From the NCBI GenBank assembly GCA_942493245.1, contig OW818685.1:5890001-5954000 (forward strand): a stretch of DNA of 64,000 nt, in the 5' to 3' direction. The notes under the pieces are model-generated. The model was given only the letters and a program-made list of their open reading frames with translations. It searched no databases and was not told where the DNA came from. Shown here piece by piece: positions 24,395-32,430 of this stretch; the first letter of the stretch is position 1; every line of letters starts with the position of its first letter. Source of the DNA: DAOPYU01 sp942493245 (GTDB taxonomy: Bacteria > Sumerlaeota > Sumerlaeia > UBA8349). Made by a program: the position numbers and the translations under genes.

Positions 24395-26707
24395 TCATTC
24401 GGGCAGAGTGTTCCAGTCGGGCGGTTCGACCTTCAGGAGGTTGCGGACGAAGAAGTCGCGGCGGCGGCGTTCTCCGTAGGCGCCTCCGTCGGAATGGCCC
24501 ATGCCGGGGATGACCAGCATTTCAAAGTCCTTCTTCGTCTTGATGAGCGCGTTGACCACCTGGAGGGTTGAGGAGGGGTCCACGTTGCGGTCGTCCTCGC
24601 CGACGATGAGGAGGAGTTTGCCGCGCAGTTTCGCGGCGTTGGTGACGTTGGACTGTTCGGCGTAGTGCGGGCCGATGGGCCAGCCCATCCAGAGTTCGTT
24701 CCACCAGATCTTGTCCATGCGGTTGTCGTGGCATCCGCAGCTGGCCACGGCGGCCTTGTAGAAATCGGGGTGGAAGAGCAGCGCGCCCAAGGCGCTCTGT
24801 CCCCCGGCGGAGGTTCCGAACACGCCCACGCGCGTCGTGTCGAGGTACGGGTACCGCTCAGCGGCGGCGCGCATCCACTTGATGCGGTCGGGCAGGCCGG
24901 CGTCGCCAATATTTTTCGCGGCGAAGTGGTGGAAATCGCGCGCGCGGTTCGACGTGCCCATGCCGTCAATCTGGACGACGATGAACCCCAGTTCGGCGAG
25001 GGATTGCTGACGGTAGAGGTCGCGCCAGCCCTTGGGAACGAAGGAGTCCTGCGGCCCGGCGTAGATGTCCTCGATGATCGGGTATTTTTTCGATTCGTCG
25101 AGTTTGAGGGGACGGTAGAGAACGCCCCAGATGTCGAACCGGTCGTCGCGGCTTCGGGCTTTGAACGGCTCGGGGGCGCGCCACCCGGCGGCGAACAGGT
25201 CCGAGGCGTCGGCGCGTTCGAGTTCCAGGACGAACGACCCGTCCTGCGCGCGGCGCAGCTCGTGGACGGGCGGCTGGTCCACGCGCGACCAGGTGTCCAC
25301 GAACCAGGTTTCTTTGGGCGAGTACCGGATGCTGTGCGTGCCATTGCCCGAGGTGAGGCGCACGAAGTTTGAACCGTCGAAGTTGACGCGGCAGTAGTGA
25401 ACGAAGTAGGGGTCCTGATCCGGGTCGAGGCCCGAGGCGCGGAACCAGATCTGGCGCTTCTCGTCGTCTATCTTCTCGATGCCGCGCACCACCCACTCGC
25501 CCTTGGTGATCTGGTTCTTCACCTGGCCGGACTTGCGGTCGTAGAGGTAGAGGTGGTTCCACCCGTCGCGTTCCGAGGCCCAGACGATGTCGTCGGATTT
25601 CTCGGAGAGAAACAGGGTTTTCTTCCCGGAGTAGTCAATGAACGTGTCGCTCTTCTCGTCAACGACCGCGCGGGTTTTTCCGGTCTCGGCGTCGAGCGCG
25701 ACGACACGCGCGACCTGGTGGCCGCGCTGGTTGTAATAGAAATAGAAGGCGGAACTGTCTGCCTGCCAGTGATAGTCGTCCAGGTCGAACGGGTTGGCGA
25801 ACAGAGCGTCGTCCACCGGAACGGCCGACTGGGTCGCCACATGGAAGAGGCGCGGCTTGCGAATCGTGATAGCGTCGCCGGGCTTGGCGTAGTTGAGCGT
25901 ACTGTACCTGGGTTGCAACTGGTCCTCGGGCGAGGAGGCGACGTAATGGACAATTCGTTCCTCGACCGGCTTGACCACGTCGGTGACGAGTTTTTGGGAA
26001 TCGGGCGCCCAGAGAATCCGTGGCGAATAGAGGTGTTTGTCCATGCCGTCGCCGGTCAGCGGGTACTCCTCGCGCGTGGCGGTTGAGCGCAGGAACAAAT
26101 TGTAGTTGCGCGTGAACGCCTCCCACTTGCCGTCGGGCGAAAGGACCGGGCGGCTTTCCTTCGTGGGGTCGGGCTTTTGCGGTCCGCCCTCTGTGGGGCG
26201 CTCGCCCTCGTTGTTCCGCCGGCGGCGATTGGGCGGGGTGTTTTCTTCCGGCTTTTTCTCTTCTGCCGGTTTCCCGACCTCTTTCACATCATATGAATCG
26301 AACGCGCACCGCCACCGCTTGCCCGCCGCGTCGAACTCGACGGCTTTCCCCTCCTCGATAAACGCGATCTCTTCGAAGGGGAGTTTCGCGGCGGCGAACT
26401 CCTGTCCCGCCGCTTTCGAGAGCGCCTGGGCCAGCCGCTCGTGGTCGAACGCGGGCGCGCGCGAAGCCTTCTCGGCGTCAATCAGGATGAACTCGCGACT
26501 CCCCCGTACGTCGGTGCGGTACCAGAAGCGGGGCGTGTCGCCGATCCAGTGCGGGTCGAGCCGTTCCTTGAACACCTTCCCCTGAAACATCTCGCGCAAT
26601 TTGTCGGCGCGCTTGTAATCGTCGAGGGCGCCCTGGGCGCGCGCGGCGTCGGACGGCGCCAGAGTCAGAAGCAGAGAGGCAAGCGAGAGGTAGAGCAATT
26701 TACGCAC
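24395..26707 (-). CDS. Secreted S9 (DPP IV/prolyl oligopeptidase type) peptidase
   Basis: A 770-residue protein. GTG 26707 opens a signal peptide (VRKLLYLSLASLLLTLAPSDAARA) and follows an AAAGGA ribosome site; the open frame to 26899 lacks similarity. Residues about 60-530 form the DPP IV-type beta-propeller (SPDGKWEAFTRNYNLFLRS..., WAPDSQKLVTD...), interrupted near residues 185-215 by a low-complexity Pro/Arg/Glu insert. The C-terminal alpha/beta hydrolase holds Ser633 in GTSAGG (instead of the commoner GWSYGG), Asp705 or Asp706 in GEDDRNVDP and His738 in GMGHSDGG. It should cleave short peptides outside the cytoplasm. It is convergent with the YYY gene. Confidence 0.9.
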   Translation of the reverse strand: MRKLLYLSLASLLLTLAPSDAARAQGALDDYKRADKLREMFQGKVFKERLDPHWIGDTPRFWYRTDVRGSREFILIDAEKASRAPAFDHERLAQALSKAAGQEFAAAKLPFEEIAFIEEGKAVEFDAAGKRWRCAFDSYDVKEVGKPAEEKKPEENTPPNRRRRNNEGERPTEGGPQKPDPTKESRPVLSPDGKWEAFTRNYNLFLRSTATREEYPLTGDGMDKHLYSPRILWAPDSQKLVTDVVKPVEERIVHYVASSPEDQLQPRYSTLNYAKPGDAITIRKPRLFHVATQSAVPVDDALFANPFDLDDYHWQADSSAFYFYYNQRGHQVARVVALDAETGKTRAVVDEKSDTFIDYSGKKTLFLSEKSDDIVWASERDGWNHLYLYDRKSGQVKNQITKGEWVVRGIEKIDDEKRQIWFRASGLDPDQDPYFVHYCRVNFDGSNFVRLTSGNGTHSIRYSPKETWFVDTWSRVDQPPVHELRRAQDGSFVLELERADASDLFAAGWRAPEPFKARSRDDRFDIWGVLYRPLKLDESKKYPIIEDIYAGPQDSFVPKGWRDLYRQQSLAELGFIVVQIDGMGTSNRARDFHHFAAKNIGDAGLPDRIKWMRAAAERYPYLDTTRVGVFGTSAGGQSALGALLFHPDFYKAAVASCGCHDNRMDKIWWNELWMGWPIGPHYAEQSNVTNAAKLRGKLLLIVGEDDRNVDPSSTLQVVNALIKTKKDFEMLVIPGMGHSDGGAYGERRRRDFFVRNLLKVEPPDWNTLPE

Positions 26708-27089
26708 GGATTCGGTCCTTTCGGTGGGGCGAAGATGGGGATTGGACGGGCGGGGCGGAATCGTCCACCCGGGAGGCTGAGAAAAGCCGTTGGGTCGCGG
26801 CGATCGAACGGAGGGACCGGCATGGAGAAAGGTCGGCCACGTTGCTTTTACCCGAGATCCAACCGCTTTTCGAAAACCGCCTCTATTCGTCGGCTCCACC
26901 TTGCGGAAACGGACTCGAATTTTCCAGAGAATTCTTACACGAGAAAAGGCGCCCGGCGGAATCGGTTGCCCGCAAGCCGCCGAAAAAAATTGGGGCGGAC
27001 GCGCCGGTCCACCCCAACAAAATCTCTTCCCGTCTTCATGCGGTTTTCCAGTCCGACAGGAGAAAGCCTCCTCCAGTCAGGACGATGGG
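26708..27089. other. 382-bp stretch without a gene
   Basis: Lies between the start of the peptidase gene and the end of the PepSY-repeat gene, both on the minus strand. I see no gene, no strong hairpin and no recognised repeat. The peptidase promoter should be here, but no clear -35/-10 pair stands out. Confidence 0.5.
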
Positions 27090-28334
27090 CTATTTTTCCT
27101 TGTCCTTCTTTTCTTCCTGATTCGCCTCGTCTTCCTCTGTCTCGCGCTTGAGGACTTTTCCGTCCTCGGAGATTTCGATCTCCGATTTTTCCTTGCCTTT
27201 CAGGATCTCGACCGAATAGACCGTCTTTCCGTCCTCGGTCTCCTTTTCGATCTCCTCGATCCTGGCCCCCTGGCTTTCCTTCTCGAGGGTGGCCTTCACA
27301 GCGGCCGGGACCTGATCGAGCGAAACCTTGACGTCCTGTTCGTCCTCTTCGCCGTCATCGTCTTCATCATCCGTTTCGCGCTTGAGGACTTTTCCGTCTT
27401 CGGCAACTTCGATTTCCGGTCTTTCCTTGATAAACTCGACCGAATAGACCGTCTTGCCGTCCGCGGTCTCCTTTTCGATCTCCTCGATCCTGGCCCCCTG
27501 GCTTTCCTTCTCGATGGAGGCCTTCACCGCCGCCGGAACCTGATCGAGCGAAACCTTCACGTCCTGTTCGTCGCCTTCGTCTTCGTCGTCATCGTCCTCC
27601 TCCTCGGTTTCGCGCTTGAGGACTTTCCCATCTTCGGCGACTTCAATCTCCGATTTCTCTTTCCCCTTCAGGAACTCGACCGAATAGACCGTCTTGCCAT
27701 CCTCGGTCTCCTTCTCAATCTCCTTGACTTCGCTCCCCTGACTTTCCTTCTCGATGGCGGCTTTCACCGCGGCCGGAACCTGATCGAGCGAAACTTTCAC
27801 TTCCTGTTCGTCGCCTTCGTCATCGTCGTCCTCCTCGGTTTCGCGCTTGAGGACTTTCCCGTCTTCGGCGACTTCAATCTCGGTTTTCTCCTTGATGAAC
27901 TCGACCGAATAGACCGTCTTGCCGTCCACGGTCTCTTTCTCGATCTCCTCGACCTTCGCCCCCTGGCCTTCTTTCTCGATGGCTGCTTTTACTGCCGCCG
28001 GAACCTGATCGAGCGAGACTTCCGCTTCGCGCGCAAGGACTTTCCCATCTTCAGCGACTTCAATCTCCGATTTTTCTTTCCCCTTCAGGAACTCGACCGA
28101 ATAGACCGTCTTGCCGTCCTCGGTCTCTTTCTCGATCTCCTCGACCTTCGCTCCCTGGCCTTCCTTCTCTATGGTGGCTTTTACTGCCGCCGGAACCTGA
28201 TCGAGCGTGACCTTGACCTCGGTCTCACGACCTTCTTTCTCCTCCTCGGCGGCCCAAAGCAGTGCGGCAAACACACTGAAGGCCAGGACCAGAAGAATGG
28301 TGACCCAAAGAGTTTCACCCCGTTTGTCTCTCAT
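27090..28334 (-). CDS. Exported protein with five tandem PepSY-like domains
   Basis: A 414-residue protein. ATG 28334 is preceded by GGAGGAG at good spacing and opens a hydrophobic leader (LWVTILLVLAFSVFAALLWA). Five repeats of about 66 residues follow, each reading VSLDQVPAAVKAAIEKE, then EEIEKETEDGKTVYSVEF, then EIEVAEDGKVL. This pattern matches the small PepSY-like domain family, thought to bind or inhibit periplasmic partners. Repeats 1, 3 and 5 carry a LKGKEKSEIE hairpin, while 2 and 4 carry shorter IKEKTEIE forms, an A-B-A-B-A order. Strongly acidic linkers separate repeats 2-3, 3-4 and 4-5. The protein is very acidic overall. It lies 110 bases downstream of a sensor kinase on the same strand, so it is probably part of that signalling unit. 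Confidence 0.8.
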   Translation of the reverse strand: MRDKRGETLWVTILLVLAFSVFAALLWAAEEEKEGRETEVKVTLDQVPAAVKATIEKEGQGAKVEEIEKETEDGKTVYSVEFLKGKEKSEIEVAEDGKVLAREAEVSLDQVPAAVKAAIEKEGQGAKVEEIEKETVDGKTVYSVEFIKEKTEIEVAEDGKVLKRETEEDDDDEGDEQEVKVSLDQVPAAVKAAIEKESQGSEVKEIEKETEDGKTVYSVEFLKGKEKSEIEVAEDGKVLKRETEEEDDDDEDEGDEQDVKVSLDQVPAAVKASIEKESQGARIEEIEKETADGKTVYSVEFIKERPEIEVAEDGKVLKRETDDEDDDGEEDEQDVKVSLDQVPAAVKATLEKESQGARIEEIEKETEDGKTVYSVEILKGKEKSEIEISEDGKVLKRETEEDEANQEEKKDKEK

Positions 28335-28444
28335 TTTCGTCTCCTCCATCCGTTCTTGTGTTCCTTGAAATGCAGTCTTTTCCTGACTTTCAGACAGGAA
28401 TGGAAACTTCTCCAGAGAATCCTTTCTCCTCGGCACCCTTGGAA

Positions 28445-29782
28445 TCACCCCCTTGATGTCTGTCTGGGAAGCGCTATCCGAAACACGCTCCCTTTCCCCG
28501 GTTCACTTTCCACAGTGATCGAACCGCCGTGGCTTTCCACAGCCCAGCGGGCGATGGCCAGTCCGAGGCCCACCCCGCCCATCTCGCGCGCGCGGGCCTT
28601 GTCCACCCGGTAGAAGCGGTCAAAAATCCGATGGGCATGTTCCGGCGACACACCCGGGCCCTGATCGTGGACCTCGAACAGAACCCGGTCCACCTTTTGA
28701 ATCACCGCGATGCGAATTGAAGACCCGGGAGGGCTGTACTTGATCGCGTTATCCACCAGGTTGGTGAACGCCTGTCGCAACACCATCGGGTCCACGTGGA
28801 TGGGTACCTTTTCCTCCGGCGCGTCGAGGCGAAGCGTCTGCTTCTTTTCCTCCGCCAGAATTTCCAGGTGATGCATGACCTGACCCGCCAGCGCTTTCAG
28901 GTCGGTTTCTTCGCGCCGCAGTTGAATCCGGTTTCCATCGGCCCGCGACAGGGTCAAGAGGCTTTCTACCAGACGGGTCAGACGGTCGGCCTCTTCCAGC
29001 ATGCTCCCGACGATCTCGCGGTAGTCTTCCACGTTCCTCGGTTCGGAAAGCCCGACTTCGCCGACACTGCGCAGGGCCGTGAGCGGAGTGCGCAGCTCGT
29101 GCGAGGCGTCCGCCGTAAAGCGCCGCAGTTCCTCAAACGATCGCTCCAGGCGCGCAAACATCGCGTTGAACACATTGGCCAGCCGCCCCAGTTCGTCGTC
29201 CGGGTTTTCCACGGGCAAGCGCTCCGACAAACGCTCGGCCGTGATCATTTGTGCCTGTCCCGCCATGCGGTCCACCGGCGCCAGCGCCCGGCGCGCCAGC
29301 ACATAGCCGCCGGCGGCAGCCAATACGACGGCCAGCGGAATCCCCAGAACCAATACGACAGCCAGGAACCGTTGCTCGTCGCGCAACGGTTCGAGGCGAC
29401 GGAAGGCCTCGATGGTGACCGGTCCCACACCCTCGATAAACCCCTCGCGTTTCATGCTGCGATGGTCCGCGTTATGGATTCTCTTGTATCGAGGGCTCCG
29501 ATACAACCGCGTGCCGTCGGGGGCTTCCACATCCACGCCCGGGATTTCTTCGTCGGATTCGAGATGGACATCCTCCCAGACGAGATGCCCCTTCTCCATC
29601 TCGAGCATCCCTTCCGTCAACTTGATATCCTGTTCCAGTTGCCGGTCCAGATCCAGAGTCAACATGCGCCAGAGCAGCAGGTACACAAACAAAGCGTAGG
29701 CAAGCAGCGCCACGCCCAGCGCCCCGGCGTACCACAGGGTCAGACGCATCCGGACGCTGCGGGGGCGGAAAAGCAGCCTCAT
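28445..29782 (-). CDS. Membrane sensor histidine kinase
   Basis: A 445-residue kinase of the CusS/heavy-metal-sensor type. There are two membrane helices (about 12-35 and 148-170), a periplasmic sensor loop between them, a HAMP domain (ARRALAPVDRMAGQAQMI), an H-box with the phospho-acceptor (TADASHELRTPLTALR), and the N, G1, F and G2 ATP boxes (NLVDNAIKYSPPG, VHDQGPGVS, FDRFYR, GVGLGLAIA). Its start overlaps the regulator stop by four bases. The ligand is unknown; the acidic PepSY-repeat protein encoded next may modulate it. Confidence 0.95.
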   Translation of the reverse strand: MRLLFRPRSVRMRLTLWYAGALGVALLAYALFVYLLLWRMLTLDLDRQLEQDIKLTEGMLEMEKGHLVWEDVHLESDEEIPGVDVEAPDGTRLYRSPRYKRIHNADHRSMKREGFIEGVGPVTIEAFRRLEPLRDEQRFLAVVLVLGIPLAVVLAAAGGYVLARRALAPVDRMAGQAQMITAERLSERLPVENPDDELGRLANVFNAMFARLERSFEELRRFTADASHELRTPLTALRSVGEVGLSEPRNVEDYREIVGSMLEEADRLTRLVESLLTLSRADGNRIQLRREETDLKALAGQVMHHLEILAEEKKQTLRLDAPEEKVPIHVDPMVLRQAFTNLVDNAIKYSPPGSSIRIAVIQKVDRVLFEVHDQGPGVSPEHAHRIFDRFYRVDKARAREMGGVGLGLAIARWAVESHGGSITVESEPGKGSVFRIALPRQTSRG

Positions 29783-30462
29783 TCCTCTTCCTCCCGCAAC
29801 ACAAACCCCACCCCCCGGATGGTGTGAATCAGTTTCGGGTGATCGGGCAGGTCCACCCGTTTCCGCAAGCGGTTGATATAGACGTCAATCACGTTGTCCA
29901 GCGCCGAACCGCGCGTGGTTTCGCCCCAGATTTCGTGCCCGAGCATCTCGCGCGAGACGATACGCCCCTGGTGGCGCAACAGGTACTCGAGCAGGTCGTA
30001 TTCCTTTCCCGTCAAGTCCAGCGCCTGACCGCCTCGCGTGACCCGCCGGGTGATCAGATCCATCTCCAGATCGGCCAGGCGGTAGCGCACCACCTGGTCG
30101 GAACGCCCCCGGCGCAACATGGCGCGGATGCGGGCCTCGAGTTCGGAGAAGGCAAAGGGTTTGACCAGGTAATCGTCCGCGCCGCAATCCAATCCTTGAA
30201 CGCGGTCCTCGAGCGTGTCGCGGGCCGTCAGGATGAGGACCGGCGTCTGGATGCCACACTGACGCATCGCCTGAAGAATCTCGAGACCGTTACGGCCGGG
30301 AAGCATCAGGTCCAGAATGATCAGATCGTAAGTCTGGGACTGGGAGAGAAAGAACCCCTCTTCGCCGGTCGTGGCAATCGCCACCGTGTACCCCTTCTGT
30401 TCCAGACCGTCGCGGATGGAGTTGGCAATCTTGGGTTCGTCTTCGACAACGAGTAATTTCAT
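29779..30462 (-). CDS. OmpR-family response regulator
   Basis: A 227-residue regulator. ATG 30462 (MKLLVVEDEP) is chosen over in-frame codons to 30519 because it starts the receiver domain and has an AGGAACC site upstream. The receiver has the acidic pocket Glu7/Asp8, phospho-acceptor Asp51 (LDLMLPG) and a Lys in LVKPFAF. A winged-helix DNA-binding domain follows (LTGKEYDLLEYLLRHQGRIVSREML, NRLRKRVD). It is the cognate partner of the overlapping kinase gene and is transcribed divergently from mazG. Confidence 0.96.
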   Translation of the reverse strand: MKLLVVEDEPKIANSIRDGLEQKGYTVAIATTGEEGFFLSQSQTYDLIILDLMLPGRNGLEILQAMRQCGIQTPVLILTARDTLEDRVQGLDCGADDYLVKPFAFSELEARIRAMLRRGRSDQVVRYRLADLEMDLITRRVTRGGQALDLTGKEYDLLEYLLRHQGRIVSREMLGHEIWGETTRGSALDNVIDVYINRLRKRVDLPDHPKLIHTIRGVGFVLREEEE

Positions 30463-30592
30463 GGTATCGGTTCCTATTGTCATGAGACTCACAATACCCA
30501 TCCGCTTGCGGAGCCTCAACTTACCGTTTGCTTAAAAGCGCGTAAGCCGCTCGGGCCGTCATCCGCTTTACCATACGCCAATCCTTTTGCCC

Positions 30593-30620
30593 TTGCAACT
30601 TATCCCACTCCGTGTAAAAT
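30593..30620 (+). promoter_or_regulatory. mazG: Sigma-70-type promoter upstream of mazG
   Basis: TTGCAA (30593-30598), a 16-base spacer and TAAAAT (30615-30620) fit a housekeeping promoter. The predicted start point is almost at ATG 30631, so the mazG message may be leaderless or have a very short leader; no ribosome site is visible. Confidence 0.45.
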
Positions 30621-30630
30621 GCGGCGCACT

Positions 30631-31467
30631 ATGACGAACTTTACCTCGACTCTCCCCCCCGATGCTCCTAAAAACTCCTTCGACCGCCTCTGCTGGATTA
30701 TGGACCGGCTCCTCGAACCCGAAAGCGGGTGCCCTTGGGACAAGGAACAGACCCACGCAACCCTCAAGCAGTACCTGATCGAGGAAGCCTACGAGGTGTA
30801 CGACGCCATCGAGTCGGGCGACATGGAACACCTCAAGGAAGAACTCGGCGACGTGGCCCTGCAGGTGGTTTTTCACTCCGCCGTGGCGCAGCGCAGCGGC
30901 CATTTCATTGTGGACGAGGTGCTCGACGCCATCTGCGAGAAACTGGTGCGCCGTCACCCCCACGTGTTCGGCGACGTGACGGTGGATGGCGCGGGGCAGG
31001 TGCTCACCAACTGGGAACAAATCAAACAGGGGGAGCGGACGAAGAAGGAAAAGGACAACTCGCTCGTGGCGGGTATCCCCCGCGCCCTGCCCGCGCTCCA
31101 GAAAGCCCTGCGCATTCAGGACAAGGTGCGCCGCGTCGGGTTCGACTGGCCCGGTGTGGCGGGCGCCCTGGACAAGGTTGAGGAAGAGTTCCGCGAACTC
31201 GATCACGAAATCCGCACGAATCCTCCTGCGGTTGGCGTTCAGGCCACCGACCGTCAGGTCGAGGAATTCGGCGACCTGCTTTTCTCCCTCGTCAACGTGG
31301 GACGCCTGATGGGGGTCCGCCCCGAAGAGGCGCTTCAAGCCACCTGCGACAAGTTCTCCCGCCGCTTCCGCCACATCGAGCGGCGCGCCGCCGAATCGGG
31401 CCGCGAGCTGCGCGACATGACCCTCGAGGAAATGGACGTGTTCTGGAACGAGGCCAAGAGCCTGTAA
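30631..31467 (+). CDS. mazG: Nucleoside triphosphate pyrophosphohydrolase MazG
   Basis: MazG hydrolyses NTPs and dNTPs to monophosphates. It affects damaged-nucleotide clearance and, in some species, ppGpp levels. The protein (278 residues) has both tandem MazG domains: LLEPESGCPWDKEQTHATLKQYLIEEAYEVYDAI with the EExx(E/D) metal motif, ELGDVALQVVFH, and in the second half EEEFRELDHEI and EEFGDLLFSLVNVGR. An ATG at 30619 is an alternative start four codons upstream, but it overlaps the likely -10 box. Confidence 0.95.
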   Translation: MTNFTSTLPPDAPKNSFDRLCWIMDRLLEPESGCPWDKEQTHATLKQYLIEEAYEVYDAIESGDMEHLKEELGDVALQVVFHSAVAQRSGHFIVDEVLDAICEKLVRRHPHVFGDVTVDGAGQVLTNWEQIKQGERTKKEKDNSLVAGIPRALPALQKALRIQDKVRRVGFDWPGVAGALDKVEEEFRELDHEIRTNPPAVGVQATDRQVEEFGDLLFSLVNVGRLMGVRPEEALQATCDKFSRRFRHIERRAAESGRELRDMTLEEMDVFWNEAKSL

Positions 31468-31529
31468 TCGGGCGGGAACGCCCTTCTTCAATCGAATCGC
31501 TCTATTTTATCACGGAAAAGGTGGCTTTC

Positions 31530-32207
31530 ATGGAAACCTACAAGCGCGAATTCATCGAATTCATGGTTCGTTGCGGCGCTCTGACCTTCGGCGACTTCAC
31601 CACCAAGAGCGGACGCAAAACCCCCTATTTCATCAACACGGGCAACTACCACACCGGCCCCCAGATGCTCCAGTTGGGCCGCGCCTACGCCCTCGCGCTT
31701 CAGGCCGCCCTCGGCGACACCTTCGACAACCTCTACGGCCCCGCCTACAAGGGCATCCCCCTCTCGGTCGCCACGGCGATGGCGATTTCCGCGGAACTGC
31801 AACGCACGGTCACTTTCACGTTCAACCGCAAGGAAGCCAAGGACCACGGAGAAGGCGGGTCGCTCATCGGCTACCGCTACCAGGGCGGCGAACGGGTCGT
31901 CATCATTGAGGACGTGGTGACGGCGGGCACATCGGTCCGCGAGACGCTCGATATCCTGCAACAGGCCACGCCCGGCGGCGTGGACCTGCGCGGCGTGGTG
32001 GTGTCGGTGGACCGCATGGAACGCGGCGCGGGTTCCCGGACGGCCCTCGACGAGCTGCGCCACGAGTTCGGCCTCCCCGTCTTCGCCATCGTCACCATTG
32101 AGGAAGTTATCCAGCACCTTATGTCCCACCGGGTGGACGGCCGCGAAATCATTGACCGCGACACCCTCGACCGCATCCAGGCCTACCGCGCCCAGTATGG
32201 GGCGTGA
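31530..32207 (+). CDS. pyrE: Orotate phosphoribosyltransferase
   Basis: Transfers the phosphoribosyl group from PRPP to orotate to make OMP in pyrimidine synthesis. The 225-residue protein shows KSGRKTPYFINTG, YGPAYKGIPLS, TFNRKEAKDHGEGG with the catalytic Lys loop, and the PRPP motif VVIIEDVVTAGTS. ATG 31530 follows AAAGGTGG. It lies 62 bases after mazG on the same strand and may share its transcript; a hairpin terminator follows. Confidence 0.96.
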   Translation: METYKREFIEFMVRCGALTFGDFTTKSGRKTPYFINTGNYHTGPQMLQLGRAYALALQAALGDTFDNLYGPAYKGIPLSVATAMAISAELQRTVTFTFNRKEAKDHGEGGSLIGYRYQGGERVVIIEDVVTAGTSVRETLDILQQATPGGVDLRGVVVSVDRMERGAGSRTALDELRHEFGLPVFAIVTIEEVIQHLMSHRVDGREIIDRDTLDRIQAYRAQYGA

Positions 32208-32244
32208 GAGGGGACGTAAAACCCCCGATTCCGAAAGAAAAAGG

Positions 32245-32280
32245 CCGGGGATGCGGTCTCGATTGCATCCCCGGTTTCCC
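32245..32280 (+). terminator. pyrE: Terminator after pyrE
   Basis: CCGGGGATGC (32245-32254) pairs perfectly with GCATCCCCGG (32265-32274), followed by a pyrimidine run TTTCCCCCTTCC. It is a modest terminator between the convergent pyrE and the TPR protein gene. Confidence 0.65.
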
Positions 32281-32430
32281 CCTTCCCCGTTCTTTTGAAA
32301 GTTCCCTTGCTTCAGGTACGCCTTATGTTTGGAACCCCGCCCTTGTCGGTTCTCCGTTTCTTTGGAACCCACTCGCCGGCGGGGACGTCGGCGGCACAAC
32401 CCCTTTTTTCCCTGAGCCACCCGTGCGTAC

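Noticed and set aside
27090..28334. Regular repeats suggesting a CRISPR array
   Set aside because: The unit of about 200 bp is coding and diverged; it is the PepSY-like domain repeat.
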